From: JAMLHH01 sp037189845
Lineage (GTDB): Bacteria; Bacteroidota; Bacteroidia; Chitinophagales; JADIYW01
Assembly: GCA_037189845.1 (NCBI GenBank)
Contig: JBBCIS010000008.1
Coordinates: forward strand, 62,001 to 126,000
Direction: 5' to 3'
DNA length: 64,000 nt
Below, in pieces: positions 9,460 to 19,447 of this stretch. The position numbers and the translations under genes were made by a program. Below the pieces are notes generated by a model. It made no database searches and was not told the origin of the DNA. It saw only the letters and a list, made by a program, of their open reading frames with translations. Within the stretch, counting starts at the first letter, position 1. Each line of letters starts with the position of its first letter.

Positions 9460-11109
9460 ATGATGAAAAGAGGATTAATCGGAGGTTTGTTTTTATTCAT
9501 TTTTACCTGTGTGGAGGGAATGGCGCAATCATATTATGCTCAGCCTAAGTTGATTGTAAATATTGTTGTTGATCAGATGCGGCAGGATTATTTGTACAGA
9601 TTCTGGGATTTGTATGGCAATGAAGGATTCAGAAAGCTCGTGAATGACGGATATAATTTTGCTAATACGCACTATAGCTATTATCCGACTTATACGGCTG
9701 CCGGTCATGCCAATGTCAGCACAGGTGCTACTCCGTCAGTGCATGGCATCGTAGGAAACGACTGGTACGAAAATGCTACCGGAGAAAAAATGTACTGTAC
9801 CAGAGATAAAAGTGTGAATGGGGTAGGGACCGAAACCTCTTCCGGTCAGATGTCTCCTAAAAATCTTAAAGCCAGCACATTTGGAGACGAGCTTCGTCTG
9901 GCAAATAATTATCGTTCCCGGGTATTTGGAATTTCGATGAAAGACAGAGGTGCCATTTTATGTGCAGGACATCTGGCAGATGCTGCTTACTGGTTTCAGG
10001 GCGAGGAGAGCAATTTTATTACATCTACTTACTACATGAATGATTTGCCGGGATGGGTGAAAGATTTCAATAAAAGAAAGCAGGTCGATAAATATCTGAA
10101 TCAAACCTGGAATCCGGTACTTTCTACCAAAACGCTTGAAAAATACACAGACGCTGACAATAATCCTTTTGAGGGGAAATTTGCCGGCAAAACAACCCCT
10201 ACATTTCCTTACAATCTGAAAGATTTGCGCAAGGATAATGGCAATGAGCTGATTCTGACTACTCCGTTTGGAAATTCTTTAGCTTTTGATTTTGCAGAAT
10301 CACTGATCAAAAACGAAAAATTAGGAAAATCAGGCTCGGGCGTACCTGATGTATTGTATCTGAGCCTGTCTTCTACAGATTATATCGGTCACTTCTTTGG
10401 AATCCGTTCCATGGAAATCGCTGATACTTATCTCAGATTGGACAAAGATTTGGCAAGTTTTATCAAATTACTGGAAAATCAGGTTGGCAGAGGAGAATTC
10501 ATGATAGTATTGACTGCAGATCATGCAGCTGCAGACAATCCTGCGTATATGACTTCAAAGAAATATACCAGTGGTCTGTTCAATAATAATCTTGTCAAAG
10601 TGGGACTCAGGGAACGTTTGGAGCAGAAATTTGGTCACGATGTGATAGATGGTTACAAGAATCTTCAGATCTATCTGAATAAGTCAGTGATGTCTGAGCA
10701 TGATATTGATGAAGCTGAGGTGAAAAAAGAGATTTATGACTTTATGAGATTTCAGCCCGGAGTACAAAAGGTATTCAATGCGGATATTCTTGCACAAGGC
10801 AATCAGACGGATGACATCATGAAATTGTACATGCGGGGATATAGCGCTGACAGATGCGGGGATGTGTATATTATGCTGTTGCCCGGATGGATAGATATGG
10901 ACTGGTCTGATGTGGGAACTACACATGGTTCACCATATTCGTATGATACGCATGTGCCATTATTGTTTTATGGTAAAAATATCCCTAAAGGACATACTTA
11001 CGAGCAGACAAGTGTGAGCCAGATAGCTCCGACTTTATCTGCATTGATTGGAATCGTACGTCCAAATGGCTGTACAGTGGAATCCTTGATGAAATTCTTT
11101 GGAAAATAG
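9460..11109 (+). CDS. pafA: PafA-type alkaline phosphatase, exported
   Basis: 549 residues from the first of two adjacent ATGs (9460, 9463). The longer upstream frame is not used because a signal peptide (residues 1-23, ending GMAQS) starts here. It matches the PafA-type alkaline phosphatase family. Metal ligand Asp38 and nucleophile Thr79 (PTYTAAGH) are present, as are Asn100 (GNDW), Lys161 and Arg163 (MKDRG), the phosphomonoesterase pocket residues of PafA. Later zinc ligands include STDYIGH, TADHAA and GTTHG. It would hydrolyse phosphate monoesters in the periplasm to scavenge phosphate. The gene stands alone, divergent from rpoD, and no pho-box is evident. Confidence 0.92.
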   Translation: MMKRGLIGGLFLFIFTCVEGMAQSYYAQPKLIVNIVVDQMRQDYLYRFWDLYGNEGFRKLVNDGYNFANTHYSYYPTYTAAGHANVSTGATPSVHGIVGNDWYENATGEKMYCTRDKSVNGVGTETSSGQMSPKNLKASTFGDELRLANNYRSRVFGISMKDRGAILCAGHLADAAYWFQGEESNFITSTYYMNDLPGWVKDFNKRKQVDKYLNQTWNPVLSTKTLEKYTDADNNPFEGKFAGKTTPTFPYNLKDLRKDNGNELILTTPFGNSLAFDFAESLIKNEKLGKSGSGVPDVLYLSLSSTDYIGHFFGIRSMEIADTYLRLDKDLASFIKLLENQVGRGEFMIVLTADHAAADNPAYMTSKKYTSGLFNNNLVKVGLRERLEQKFGHDVIDGYKNLQIYLNKSVMSEHDIDEAEVKKEIYDFMRFQPGVQKVFNADILAQGNQTDDIMKLYMRGYSADRCGDVYIMLLPGWIDMDWSDVGTTHGSPYSYDTHVPLLFYGKNIPKGHTYEQTSVSQIAPTLSALIGIVRPNGCTVESLMKFFGK

Positions 11110-11127
11110 AAATAAAGGAATAGAGTG

Positions 11128-11310
11128 CTATTTAAACCATTCACGGAATTTGTAAAAGAGGTAAAAAGCGATAACGACTATAATCACTATGACAATAATA
11201 CACTGAACGACAACTTTTAGGATACTGATGAATTGGCTGTCGTCCTTTTTATTACCTGGAAAATTAAATAAACTGCCGAACAACAATTCCAGCAAATTCA
11301 GGAAATCCAT
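11128..11310 (-). CDS. Small single-TM membrane protein
   Basis: 60 residues with an amphipathic N-terminus, a polar linker (GNKKDDSQ) and one strong transmembrane helix at about 30-53 (ILKVVVQCIIVIVIIVVIAFYLFYKF). The tail is basic. It is convergent with pafA and 11 nt beyond the bestrophin stop on the same strand, so it may be cotranscribed with that gene. The family is not recognised. Coding status rests on the TM/polar composition and context. Confidence 0.5.
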   Translation of the reverse strand: MDFLNLLELLFGSLFNFPGNKKDDSQFISILKVVVQCIIVIVIIVVIAFYLFYKFREWFK

Positions 11311-11321
11311 TCTGTAGTTTT

Positions 11322-12201
11322 TTAGTTTTCAAAAATCGCAGTTACATTTCTTTCGATATTGTTGGCCATTTGCTCGATAGGCAAATCATTTTCATCATTG
11401 TTGAAGGGATCTTCTATCTCTTCAGCTATCACTTCCAGGCTCATCAGCACATAGAATACAAAAACAGTCAATGGTACCATCAGCCAACCTGTACTGACCA
11501 CATAGGCCACGGGTAATGCCAGAGAGTAAAGGATGATAAATTTTTTGATAAAAGATGAGTATGAAAACGGAATAGGTGTATTCTTGATTCTTTCACAACC
11601 TCCGCAAACTTCCAGAAAACCGGAAAGCTGAGTGTCCCAGCACGACCAGTTGTTCATTGGTGAAAATACCTTCCCGGCTGAGTCCGGCAACTCTTACAGA
11701 CATCATATTGATCAGCTCCATGGGCGCATGGTGTTTTATAGAGCTTTCAAACCGCGCATATTCACTATCTAATGCCAGTTTGGTAGATTCCTCAGAAAGA
11801 TGCTTGCTCAATGAATGAGGAAAGAAATTCATGTGCTTTTTGAAAAATTCCCTGTTTTCTATATCTTCTTCAGGAAGATAACTGTTGATTTTTATAGCAA
11901 AATTTCTTGAGTCATTGACCAGCTTTCCCCAGAGCTTTCTTCCTTCCCACCATCTGTCGTAAGCAGTATTGGTTCTGAAAACTAAAAGAAGAGATAAAAC
12001 AAATCCTAATAGGGAATGTAAAAGATTGAGATTCCTGACAATTGATCTTGATGTCAATTCCAGAAATTCAACTTCAAAGTAATAAATTCCGAATGAGTAC
12101 AATGTCATCCCCAACAAAGAAGGAAGTAAAATTTTAAGGGTATCTCCCTGCTGAAAGCTGAAAAGTATCTTAAAGAAATTTTTATTGTTGTAATAATGCA
12201 T
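11322..12201 (-). pseudogene. Bestrophin-family (UPF0187) channel gene with a frameshift
   Basis: Two overlapping frames make one protein. The first (12201 down to about 11636) carries the bestrophin N-terminal half, including HSLLGFVLSLLLVFRTNTAYDRWW. The second (to the stop at 11322) carries the conserved C-terminal half with GGCERIKNTPIPFSYSSFIKKFI, TM segments and DPFNNDENDLP. The join is at a GGG run (CCC at 11636-11638 on the plus strand): removing one G restores VVLDTQLSGFLEVCGGCERI. Bestrophin homologues form pentameric ion channels in the inner membrane. It is a pseudogene or a base-call error. Intact length would be about 290 residues. Confidence 0.75.
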
Positions 12202-12412
12202 ACACCCAGTTTAACAGCATTTTCAATGATAACGTTCCGGAAAAATATTTCAAATTTAAAGAAAAATATAATCACAGAATTAGTCAGACTATCGTGCTTA
12301 AAAGAGCTTGAAAATGTAAGTATTGAATTGGATTTAGGTGATTTTTTATTTTTCACTCATATATTATTAGATATAACGGAATGCTAAAAAGCATTACTTT
12401 TAAAATTAAAGA

Positions 12413-15400
12413 ATGGTATTTATGAGAGCTTTATTTTCTTCCGTGCTTATCCTGTTGATATGTAGTTTAGCTCATAATGCAAATGCTCAGAATAAGATTC
12501 AGATAGATGTCGTTTCTGTCGGACATCAAAGAAGATCAGTTTCTTCTGAAGAGTTTTTTACCATTCAACTAAAAAATATTTCGGATTTACAAAGGTTAAA
12601 ACACTATCATTTTCTGGGGAATAACTGGATTTCAATGAGATGGAAAGATATGGAATCACAATCTCTTTTATCCTCCAATATGATAGAAATGTATGGAAAA
12701 CTAAAGCCTGCTTTGAAAATGAGCAATCTCTTTGAGCTGGAGTTTAACATGGAAAAGAAACTTGCTTCACATGAAAATATTTCAATCAATATTCACACCT
12801 GGGGAACAAAAGATAAAGCTAATGCTTTGCTGAAGCAATATGACATTACTGAGGTAGAGTGGGACCATAGCGGAAGGTTTTGCACCGTAATTGCAAACAA
12901 GCATCAAATTGAAAAAATTATTGAAAGTGATTTTATATCCTTCATAGAACCTGTGTCGGAAGAAAGAACACCGTTGCAAATTACAGCCAATGGATTAATG
13001 AATGTAGAACAGGTACATAGGGAAGAGCCTGTAGGGCTGAATTTACAGGGGGAAGGAATCAGTATCGGAGTTTGGGATTATGGATTGACAGGCTTCCACA
13101 GAGATCTGGAAGGTCAGTTTACGAACGTGGAGAAAGATTTTTATAATGCAGGAGGAACACAGCATACAACATTGGTGACAGGAGCAATAGCTGCTAAAGG
13201 AATACTGAGAGAACGTTCTATAGGAGTGGCTCCTAAAGCGAAAGCTTATGTATATAATTACTTTGGAAAAGTATTAGATGAAATTGTACAGGCAAAAAAT
13301 AATTTCAATGTTTATACCACCAATCATTCCTATAATATAGGAAGTACATTCAGATGTTTTACAGATTATTCCTATTCTACTGCCAGTGTTCAGATAGATC
13401 AGTTTGCGATAGATGAGCCGCAGATAGTTAATCTTTTTGCAGCCGGTAACTCAGCGGCCGCCTGTGCTTTTGATTTTAAGACCATTGTACCGGGATTTCA
13501 ATATGCCAAAAATGTGATATTGGTCGGAAATCTACAAAATAACGAAACTTTTTACCCGGGCAGTGCTAAAGGTCCTACAAACGATGGCCGGCTCAGGCCA
13601 GATGTCATGGCAAAGGGTTCAGGATCTTTTACACCTACTACAGGTATTGTTTTGCCGTCTCCTACAGATACATATGCGAACGCTTACGGAACTTCATTTG
13701 CAACTCCTATTGTTTCAGGGATAGTAGGTTTGATGCAGGAAGCATATAAAAAAAAGTACAACCAGCTGCCGCTGAATACCACAGTCAAAGCAATTTTATG
13801 TAATACGGCTAAAGATTTAGGAAATCCCGGTCCGGATTATGAGTATGGATTTGGGAAAGCAGATGCTTATCTGGCTATAAAAGCTATTCAGGATGGTAAG
13901 TTTATAGAAGGTTCAGTTGGTCATCAGGAAGAAAAGGTGTATGATATAAATGTTGCAGAAGGTACACGCGAGCTAAAAGTTTTTATTACATGGAACGATG
14001 TACCGGCGGCACTTCCTAACGATAAGGTTCTGGTCAATGACCTGGATCTTCAGGTAGTGGCCCCTGATGGCAGAGTTTTCTATCCTTTGATCCTGAAACC
14101 TTCAGTTCCCGGTCTTACAGCATTTGAGGGAAGGGATAGTCTTAATAACTCTGAGCAGATAGTGATTAAACTTCCTCTGGTCGGAAATTATTCCCTGAAA
14201 GTGAAAGGGTATAATATTATTGAAGGCGGGCAAAGCTTCTCTATTTCCTACTGGACAAATGAAAATGAATTTGCGTGGAATTACCCGCTCGAAAACAGTG
14301 TGCTGACTTCAGGTGTAGCGAATCTGATACGGTGGAATACAAATACGCTATCGGATTCTGTAAAGATCGAATATTCTTTAGATGCAGGAAACAGTTGGGA
14401 ATCCGCAGGGAATCAGATCAGTAATACTAATTTTCTTTCATGGACAGTTCCAGCTGGATTTCAGTCAAAAGTATTGCTGAGAGCATTGACAATGGATGAC
14501 AGAGTATTGTCTGTTTCAGATACATTTGTGTTATGTCCTGCTGTGACTATTTCATCAAACAGAGTTTGTTATGATCATATCAGAATCGTCTGGAACAGCA
14601 TAGCCGGTACGTCGAAGTATATCGTTTCAATGCTGGATAAGAAAAATGAATGGATTGATGTTGCAGAAACTACTCAGAATAACTACACATATAGCAAGAC
14701 AACAGAAGGGAAGGAATATTTTTTTGCAGTAAGGCCTGTATTTGATGAATTTACCGGGATCAGAAGCCATGCATTAAAAGTTACTGCCCGGAATAATATT
14801 ACCTGTTTGTTTACTTATAAAGATATTGCGGTTTCTTCAATCAGCCCTGAAATGGGCGCGGTTAGTTCGGAATACGCATTGTCTGCAAATGAAAAGCTGG
14901 TCTTGAAAGTGGTTAATTATGCAAATTCAGTAGTGAATAATGCAAAGCTGTATTATCAGGTAGACATGAATCCGGTTCATGAAATTACATTAGGGAATTT
15001 AGCTGCCAACGCAGTGACAGATCATACAACAGCAGAAGAGTATGATTTTTCCCTGGTAGGTGAATATACAGTCCGGGCCTGGGTAACCAGTGATAATGAT
15101 GTGAATCCTGCAAATGATACTTTAGTACATATTATTACACAAAAGCAATCGGTAATTGCAACCTTCCCTTATTTTCAGGATTTTGAAGGAACCGGAGATA
15201 CATTGTTGTACACTAAAAATTTTATATCTCTGAAAGAAATGCCGGAGTGGGATTTTATAGGAAAAGGAGCTAGCCGCATCAGCAATTTTACATCTTCGTC
15301 ATTTTCTCCCAACGGAGCCAGAGCTTTGACTGTTGATGCACATACTGATAACGTAGATGCTGCGAATACTTTGTATCTGAATATTGATCTATCGACCCAA

Positions 15401-17695
15401 AAAGATTCATTGGTGTATATGGATTATTTACAGATCAGCAGAGGAGAAGTATCTGCCGGAGATACAATATATATACAGGGAAACAGAAGCGAACTATGGA
15501 TTCCGGCACATAGCCTGTTTAATTTACAGTATCCTGCAGGTATAACTCAGCCAATAAAGAGAATAAATCTCTCTAAATTGATGCAGGATAACGGGCAGGA
15601 ATTCTCGGAGCATACCGTTATTAAGTTTACTGTGAATACAAGCAGAACAGCCCAGACTATGTCTATTGCTGGTGGTTACACGCTGGATGATATCAGGATA
15701 TATAACGGAGGTTCGGACCTGGGATTAAAAAAAATAGAGCTGTCTGAAGTGTATTGTATTCATCAAAATACGTTGCCGATACAGATTCCTGTAAAAATTC
15801 TGATCACAAATAATTCTCCCAATGTCATTCCGGCAGGACAAGTAGAATTATATCTGAAAGTCAATGATACAATAAAGTTACTGGAGCATAATACAAGAGA
15901 TTTTCAGCCTTACGAAGAAGTATTATATGAGTTCAGCGGCATGCTGAGCTTTGACGATTTTGAAAATTACAGGATATCAGCAGGTATCAGTTATGCACAG
16001 GATAATATTCCGGAGAATAATGAGATTTTGAATCAGTCTGTTAATTTCCTGAAAGCAATCAAATCACTGCCTTTAGAAACAGGTTTTGATCATCCTGATG
16101 AATTATCTTTTGTACCTGCAGGTAATTTTTATAGCTGGGAATTGGGAAAACCTTCCAAGGTATATCTTTATAATGTGGCGGATAACCCGGGAAATGCCTG
16201 GGTGACGGATCTGAAGAACTTTTACCCGCCTAATGAAAATTCATATCTGTATATAGGTTGTTTCGATCCTGCTATGCTTACATTCAATAGTGAGCTATCA
16301 TTCCTGATGTTGTACAATCTGGAGTATGGGTCAGATGGGTTATGGATAGAGTATTCTTATGACGGAAGCACATGGTTCAGATTAGGTACTTCCAGTACCG
16401 GTTATAATTGGTACAATCCGGCTCATTCGTATAACTTCTGGGATGACAACAGGCTGAACTGGCAAACGGCATCCTTCCCGTTAACAGGATTTGTAAATGC
16501 ATCTGATCCGAGTCTGTTTTTCAGATATGCATTTTCAACCGGAGATTATATTCAGCTGGAAGGAGTTGCGATAGATAATTTCAGAATCAATAACCAGCTG
16601 AATGCCAGAGTAAATACTCAGAATACCTCTATGCAGGGAATCAGTACAGGAGCAGGAATTGTAGAGTTGAAATCCAATAATGTGATTTATGGTTATCTGG
16701 ATGATAAGGGACAAGTGCTGGGCAATATTCAGATAGATATTATGATTGATCAGGATCAGATGCCTGCTTACAGAGATAAATTCCTGTTACAGCGATTCTA
16801 TCATATCAAAACAGAAAATACTCCTGCAGTTGCTTATGGATTGACCCTCTTTAATCAGAATAGTGAGTATATCAATTATCTGAATACTGATAAAAATATA
16901 AGAAGAATGGGAGAAATCGGATATCTGGTGTATGACGGAATCAATACTGATACATTATTTTCCAATAATCATTTTTCAGATAACTACACTTTCTATCACC
17001 CGGATAGCATAGAATTCTGGCCGTATTTAGAGGGGTACGAACTGAGGTTCTCTCTGGATAAGCAACAGGCAGAAATTTACCTGACCAGTAATCAGACCAA
17101 TAAAAATGCATATCCTTTTGTGGCTATTACAGATCTGGATGTGTATAGAACTGAGGAATCCAACCATACATTTGTAGCCTGGACAATAGAAAAAGAATCA
17201 GGTGTTGAAAATTACGTCGTCCAGTATTCTGTTGACGGGAAAGATTTTGTCAGTATAGATACAGTAGCAGCTCATACAGACGGCAGCAAAAACTATCTTT
17301 ATGCGGATTCGTTGCATATCATTTCAGGCGAGCATTTTTACAGATTGATAGCATTGAAACAGGATTCTCAATACGTTTCTCTGATAGATTCCATTGCTTT
17401 TGAATTTGTTTCCGTGAAAGTTCCCATCGCACAGGCAGAAAAAGGTCAGTTTCAGGTGAGTTATATGGGTAATGGTCATCTGTATCTGTATTGGAATACA
17501 AATGATGAGAAAAATTACCGGCTCAGAATTGTAGATGTAGCCGGTAAAATAATAGAAGAGTGGAAAGATTATTTGCACAGCGGTTATCAGGATATTCATT
17601 CTGCGGTATTGCAAAAATCGCCTGCAGGAATGTATTTCCTGCAGATTCTGGATGGTAATGACAGCAAGAGCCGTAAATTTGTCAAAAGTGAATAA
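12413..17695 (+). CDS. Secreted subtilisin-like (S8) protease, T9SS cargo
   Basis: 1760 residues. A signal peptide is present (hydrophobic 8-20, AHNANAQ); the ATG at 12422 is an alternative start. The S8 domain spans about 205-490 with catalytic Asp222 (GVWDYGL), His251 (QHTTLVTG), oxyanion Asn346 (AAGNS) and Ser428 (GTSFATP). The Asp and His blocks depart from the DTG and HGTHVAG consensus, with Leu where the second His should be. A P-domain/jelly-roll region (500-620) and Fn3-like and beta-sandwich modules follow. The last 75 residues (YRLRIVDVAGKII to SRKFVKSE) look like a type A T9SS sorting domain, so it is probably exported and surface-attached or released. Confidence 0.88.
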   Translation: MVFMRALFSSVLILLICSLAHNANAQNKIQIDVVSVGHQRRSVSSEEFFTIQLKNISDLQRLKHYHFLGNNWISMRWKDMESQSLLSSNMIEMYGKLKPALKMSNLFELEFNMEKKLASHENISINIHTWGTKDKANALLKQYDITEVEWDHSGRFCTVIANKHQIEKIIESDFISFIEPVSEERTPLQITANGLMNVEQVHREEPVGLNLQGEGISIGVWDYGLTGFHRDLEGQFTNVEKDFYNAGGTQHTTLVTGAIAAKGILRERSIGVAPKAKAYVYNYFGKVLDEIVQAKNNFNVYTTNHSYNIGSTFRCFTDYSYSTASVQIDQFAIDEPQIVNLFAAGNSAAACAFDFKTIVPGFQYAKNVILVGNLQNNETFYPGSAKGPTNDGRLRPDVMAKGSGSFTPTTGIVLPSPTDTYANAYGTSFATPIVSGIVGLMQEAYKKKYNQLPLNTTVKAILCNTAKDLGNPGPDYEYGFGKADAYLAIKAIQDGKFIEGSVGHQEEKVYDINVAEGTRELKVFITWNDVPAALPNDKVLVNDLDLQVVAPDGRVFYPLILKPSVPGLTAFEGRDSLNNSEQIVIKLPLVGNYSLKVKGYNIIEGGQSFSISYWTNENEFAWNYPLENSVLTSGVANLIRWNTNTLSDSVKIEYSLDAGNSWESAGNQISNTNFLSWTVPAGFQSKVLLRALTMDDRVLSVSDTFVLCPAVTISSNRVCYDHIRIVWNSIAGTSKYIVSMLDKKNEWIDVAETTQNNYTYSKTTEGKEYFFAVRPVFDEFTGIRSHALKVTARNNITCLFTYKDIAVSSISPEMGAVSSEYALSANEKLVLKVVNYANSVVNNAKLYYQVDMNPVHEITLGNLAANAVTDHTTAEEYDFSLVGEYTVRAWVTSDNDVNPANDTLVHIITQKQSVIATFPYFQDFEGTGDTLLYTKNFISLKEMPEWDFIGKGASRISNFTSSSFSPNGARALTVDAHTDNVDAANTLYLNIDLSTQKDSLVYMDYLQISRGEVSAGDTIYIQGNRSELWIPAHSLFNLQYPAGITQPIKRINLSKLMQDNGQEFSEHTVIKFTVNTSRTAQTMSIAGGYTLDDIRIYNGGSDLGLKKIELSEVYCIHQNTLPIQIPVKILITNNSPNVIPAGQVELYLKVNDTIKLLEHNTRDFQPYEEVLYEFSGMLSFDDFENYRISAGISYAQDNIPENNEILNQSVNFLKAIKSLPLETGFDHPDELSFVPAGNFYSWELGKPSKVYLYNVADNPGNAWVTDLKNFYPPNENSYLYIGCFDPAMLTFNSELSFLMLYNLEYGSDGLWIEYSYDGSTWFRLGTSSTGYNWYNPAHSYNFWDDNRLNWQTASFPLTGFVNASDPSLFFRYAFSTGDYIQLEGVAIDNFRINNQLNARVNTQNTSMQGISTGAGIVELKSNNVIYGYLDDKGQVLGNIQIDIMIDQDQMPAYRDKFLLQRFYHIKTENTPAVAYGLTLFNQNSEYINYLNTDKNIRRMGEIGYLVYDGINTDTLFSNNHFSDNYTFYHPDSIEFWPYLEGYELRFSLDKQQAEIYLTSNQTNKNAYPFVAITDLDVYRTEESNHTFVAWTIEKESGVENYVVQYSVDGKDFVSIDTVAAHTDGSKNYLYADSLHIISGEHFYRLIALKQDSQYVSLIDSIAFEFVSVKVPIAQAEKGQFQVSYMGNGHLYLYWNTNDEKNYRLRIVDVAGKIIEEWKDYLHSGYQDIHSAVLQKSPAGMYFLQILDGNDSKSRKFVKSE

Positions 17696-18371
17696 CCAGC
17701 ATCCTTACAGAGAAATTACAACTACAAGTGACGGTTCCAAGACTTTATTTGTTCCTCATTGGGATGAGCACTATCATTCCATACACGGGGCGATGCAGGA
17801 ATCTCTGCACGTATTTATTCAGGCCGGATTGAAATATTATATAGAGAAATATCAACCCGATGCTATCCATATTTTTGAAGCAGGATTTGGGACCGGTTTA
17901 AATGCATTCCTGACAGCGAAAGCAGTGAAGGATTTACCTGTAAAAATTCATTATCAGTCTATAGAAGCTTATCCTTTGACGATGGAAGAGGTGATGGCTT
18001 TGAATTATGTAGAAGCAGAATCTGGTGAGCTACAAAATCTCTATTTAGATCTGCACAGAACAGATTGGGATCGGTCGGTACAGATTACGGATAATTTTGT
18101 GCTGGAAAAGCAAAGAGGGTTTTTAGAAGAATGGGAACCATCAGTGCCAGTAGATATTGTGTATTTTGATGCATTTGCACCATCTGCTCAGCCGGATTTG
18201 TGGACTGAAGATATTTTTAGGAAGCTTTACACAGCAATGTCTGAGAGAGGGATTTTAGTTACCTATTGTGCAAAAGGTTCAGTGAAAAGAGCAATGAAGT
18301 CAGTAGGGTGGAATATTGAGAAAATTCCGGGACCACCGGGAAAAAGAGAAATGACCCGCGCATTTGTTTAA
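17688..18371 (+). CDS. mnmD: MnmD-like tRNA (5-aminomethyl-2-thiouridine) methyltransferase
   Basis: About 227 residues from the GTG at 17688, which overlaps the protease stop. An in-frame ATG at 17652 is an alternative, but homologues start close to the REITTTSDGSKTL segment. The SAM-binding block is EAGFGTGLNAFL. VDIVYFDAFAPSAQPDLWTEDIF followed by YCAKGSVKRAM is diagnostic of the methyltransferase (MnmD) half of MnmC, which makes mnm5(s2)U at the wobble base of certain tRNAs. The bifunctional C-terminal FAD domain is missing from this polypeptide, and an FAD protein resembling it is encoded 1 nt downstream. Confidence 0.85.
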   Translation: MNNQHPYREITTTSDGSKTLFVPHWDEHYHSIHGAMQESLHVFIQAGLKYYIEKYQPDAIHIFEAGFGTGLNAFLTAKAVKDLPVKIHYQSIEAYPLTMEEVMALNYVEAESGELQNLYLDLHRTDWDRSVQITDNFVLEKQRGFLEEWEPSVPVDIVYFDAFAPSAQPDLWTEDIFRKLYTAMSERGILVTYCAKGSVKRAMKSVGWNIEKIPGPPGKREMTRAFV

Positions 18372-18372
18372 A

Positions 18373-19410
18373 ATGAAAAAGGTAGATGTATTCATAGTAG
18401 GACAAGGGATTGCAGGTTCTGTAATGGCTTTTTATGCTTTGAAAAGAGGATTGAAAATAGCTGTAATAGATACACCTCTGGCTGGAAGATCATCTTTTGT
18501 CGCAGGTGGTTTGATTAACCCTGTAACAGGCAGAAGAGTGAAGAAATCCTGGAATTATGATGTTTTTTACCCTAAGCTGTTGGAGGCATATACTGAAATA
18601 GATGAAATGCTGGGTAGCAAATCTTTTCATCTGTTACCTGTTTACAGATTACTGGCGACTCAGGAAGATGTTAATAACTGGGAGGTACAAAGGCTGGAAA
18701 ACGATTATGCCGCATATATGAAGGCCGTAGTTTTTGATCTGGATCCTCGTGTGGCTGATCATAAGGGGGCAGGTGTTCTGGAAAAAGGAGGCTGGCTGGA
18801 TACAGTGAAGTTTCTGGAAAATTTCAGAGTTTATCTGAAAACAAACGGAATGCTGATAGAAGAGGAGATTAACTATTCCGGGATTCAGAAACATGCCTAT
18901 TGTGATATTGCTTTCGATAAAATAATTTTTTGTGAAGGATACAGAATCTCTCAAAATCCATATTTCCCTGAATTCGGCTTATGGAGTACCAAAGGCGAAA
19001 CCTTGCTAATCAGAGTTGAAGGTGAGGATTTAGGTTATATTCTCAACAAAAATATGCTCATGATACCAATGGGCAACGGAATCTATAAGGTAGGTGCTAC
19101 ATTGGAAAGAAATGAAGATACTTCTGTGACAGCTAAAGGTTTGGAAGAATTAAAGGAAAAAGTGAAGTCAGTTATTAAAGTGCCTTACGAAATTCTCCGG
19201 CAGGATGCAGGTATTCGTCCAAATGTCAGAGATCGTAAGCCTATGATAGGTGTGTCGGAAATAAGAGATAACTTTTATGTCTTTAATGGATTGGGAAGCA
19301 AAGGCGTTTCATTAGCACCTTATTTTGCTGATCATCTTTTACAGTTTATCTATGACGGTACTACCTTGCAGTCTGATGTCAACTGGCAAAGAATCCGAAA
19401 AAATATATGA
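18373..19410 (+). CDS. FAD-dependent oxidoreductase resembling the MnmC C-terminal domain
   Basis: 345 residues from the ATG at 18373, 1 nt after the mnmD stop. The N-terminal dinucleotide-binding motif is IVGQGIAGSVMA, followed by a GRSSFVAGGLINPVTGRRV block. Near the C-terminus GIRPNVRDRKPMIG and FNGLGSKGVSLAPYFADHLL parallel the RDxxPMxG and LGSRGL-x-AP-x-AE blocks of MnmC. The fold is the DadA/glycine-oxidase type. Adjacency to mnmD suggests it oxidises the carboxymethyl group of cmnm5U (the MnmC(o) reaction), supplying the MnmD substrate. This is inferred from motifs and context; a small-amine oxidase is the alternative. Confidence 0.75.
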   Translation: MKKVDVFIVGQGIAGSVMAFYALKRGLKIAVIDTPLAGRSSFVAGGLINPVTGRRVKKSWNYDVFYPKLLEAYTEIDEMLGSKSFHLLPVYRLLATQEDVNNWEVQRLENDYAAYMKAVVFDLDPRVADHKGAGVLEKGGWLDTVKFLENFRVYLKTNGMLIEEEINYSGIQKHAYCDIAFDKIIFCEGYRISQNPYFPEFGLWSTKGETLLIRVEGEDLGYILNKNMLMIPMGNGIYKVGATLERNEDTSVTAKGLEELKEKVKSVIKVPYEILRQDAGIRPNVRDRKPMIGVSEIRDNFYVFNGLGSKGVSLAPYFADHLLQFIYDGTTLQSDVNWQRIRKNI

Positions 19411-19447
19411 AACAACTTAAAAAAAACTGAACCTTAAGCTTTAAAAA

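Noticed and set aside
12196..12387. 63-codon plus ORF between the bestrophin and subtilase genes
   Set aside because: AT-rich with Lys/Asn/Ile/Phe bias expected by chance and no family resemblance.
15001..15130. Possible internal start for a separate C-terminal protein in the subtilase
   Set aside because: The frame is continuous with consistent beta-sandwich modules and a T9SS domain only at the far end.
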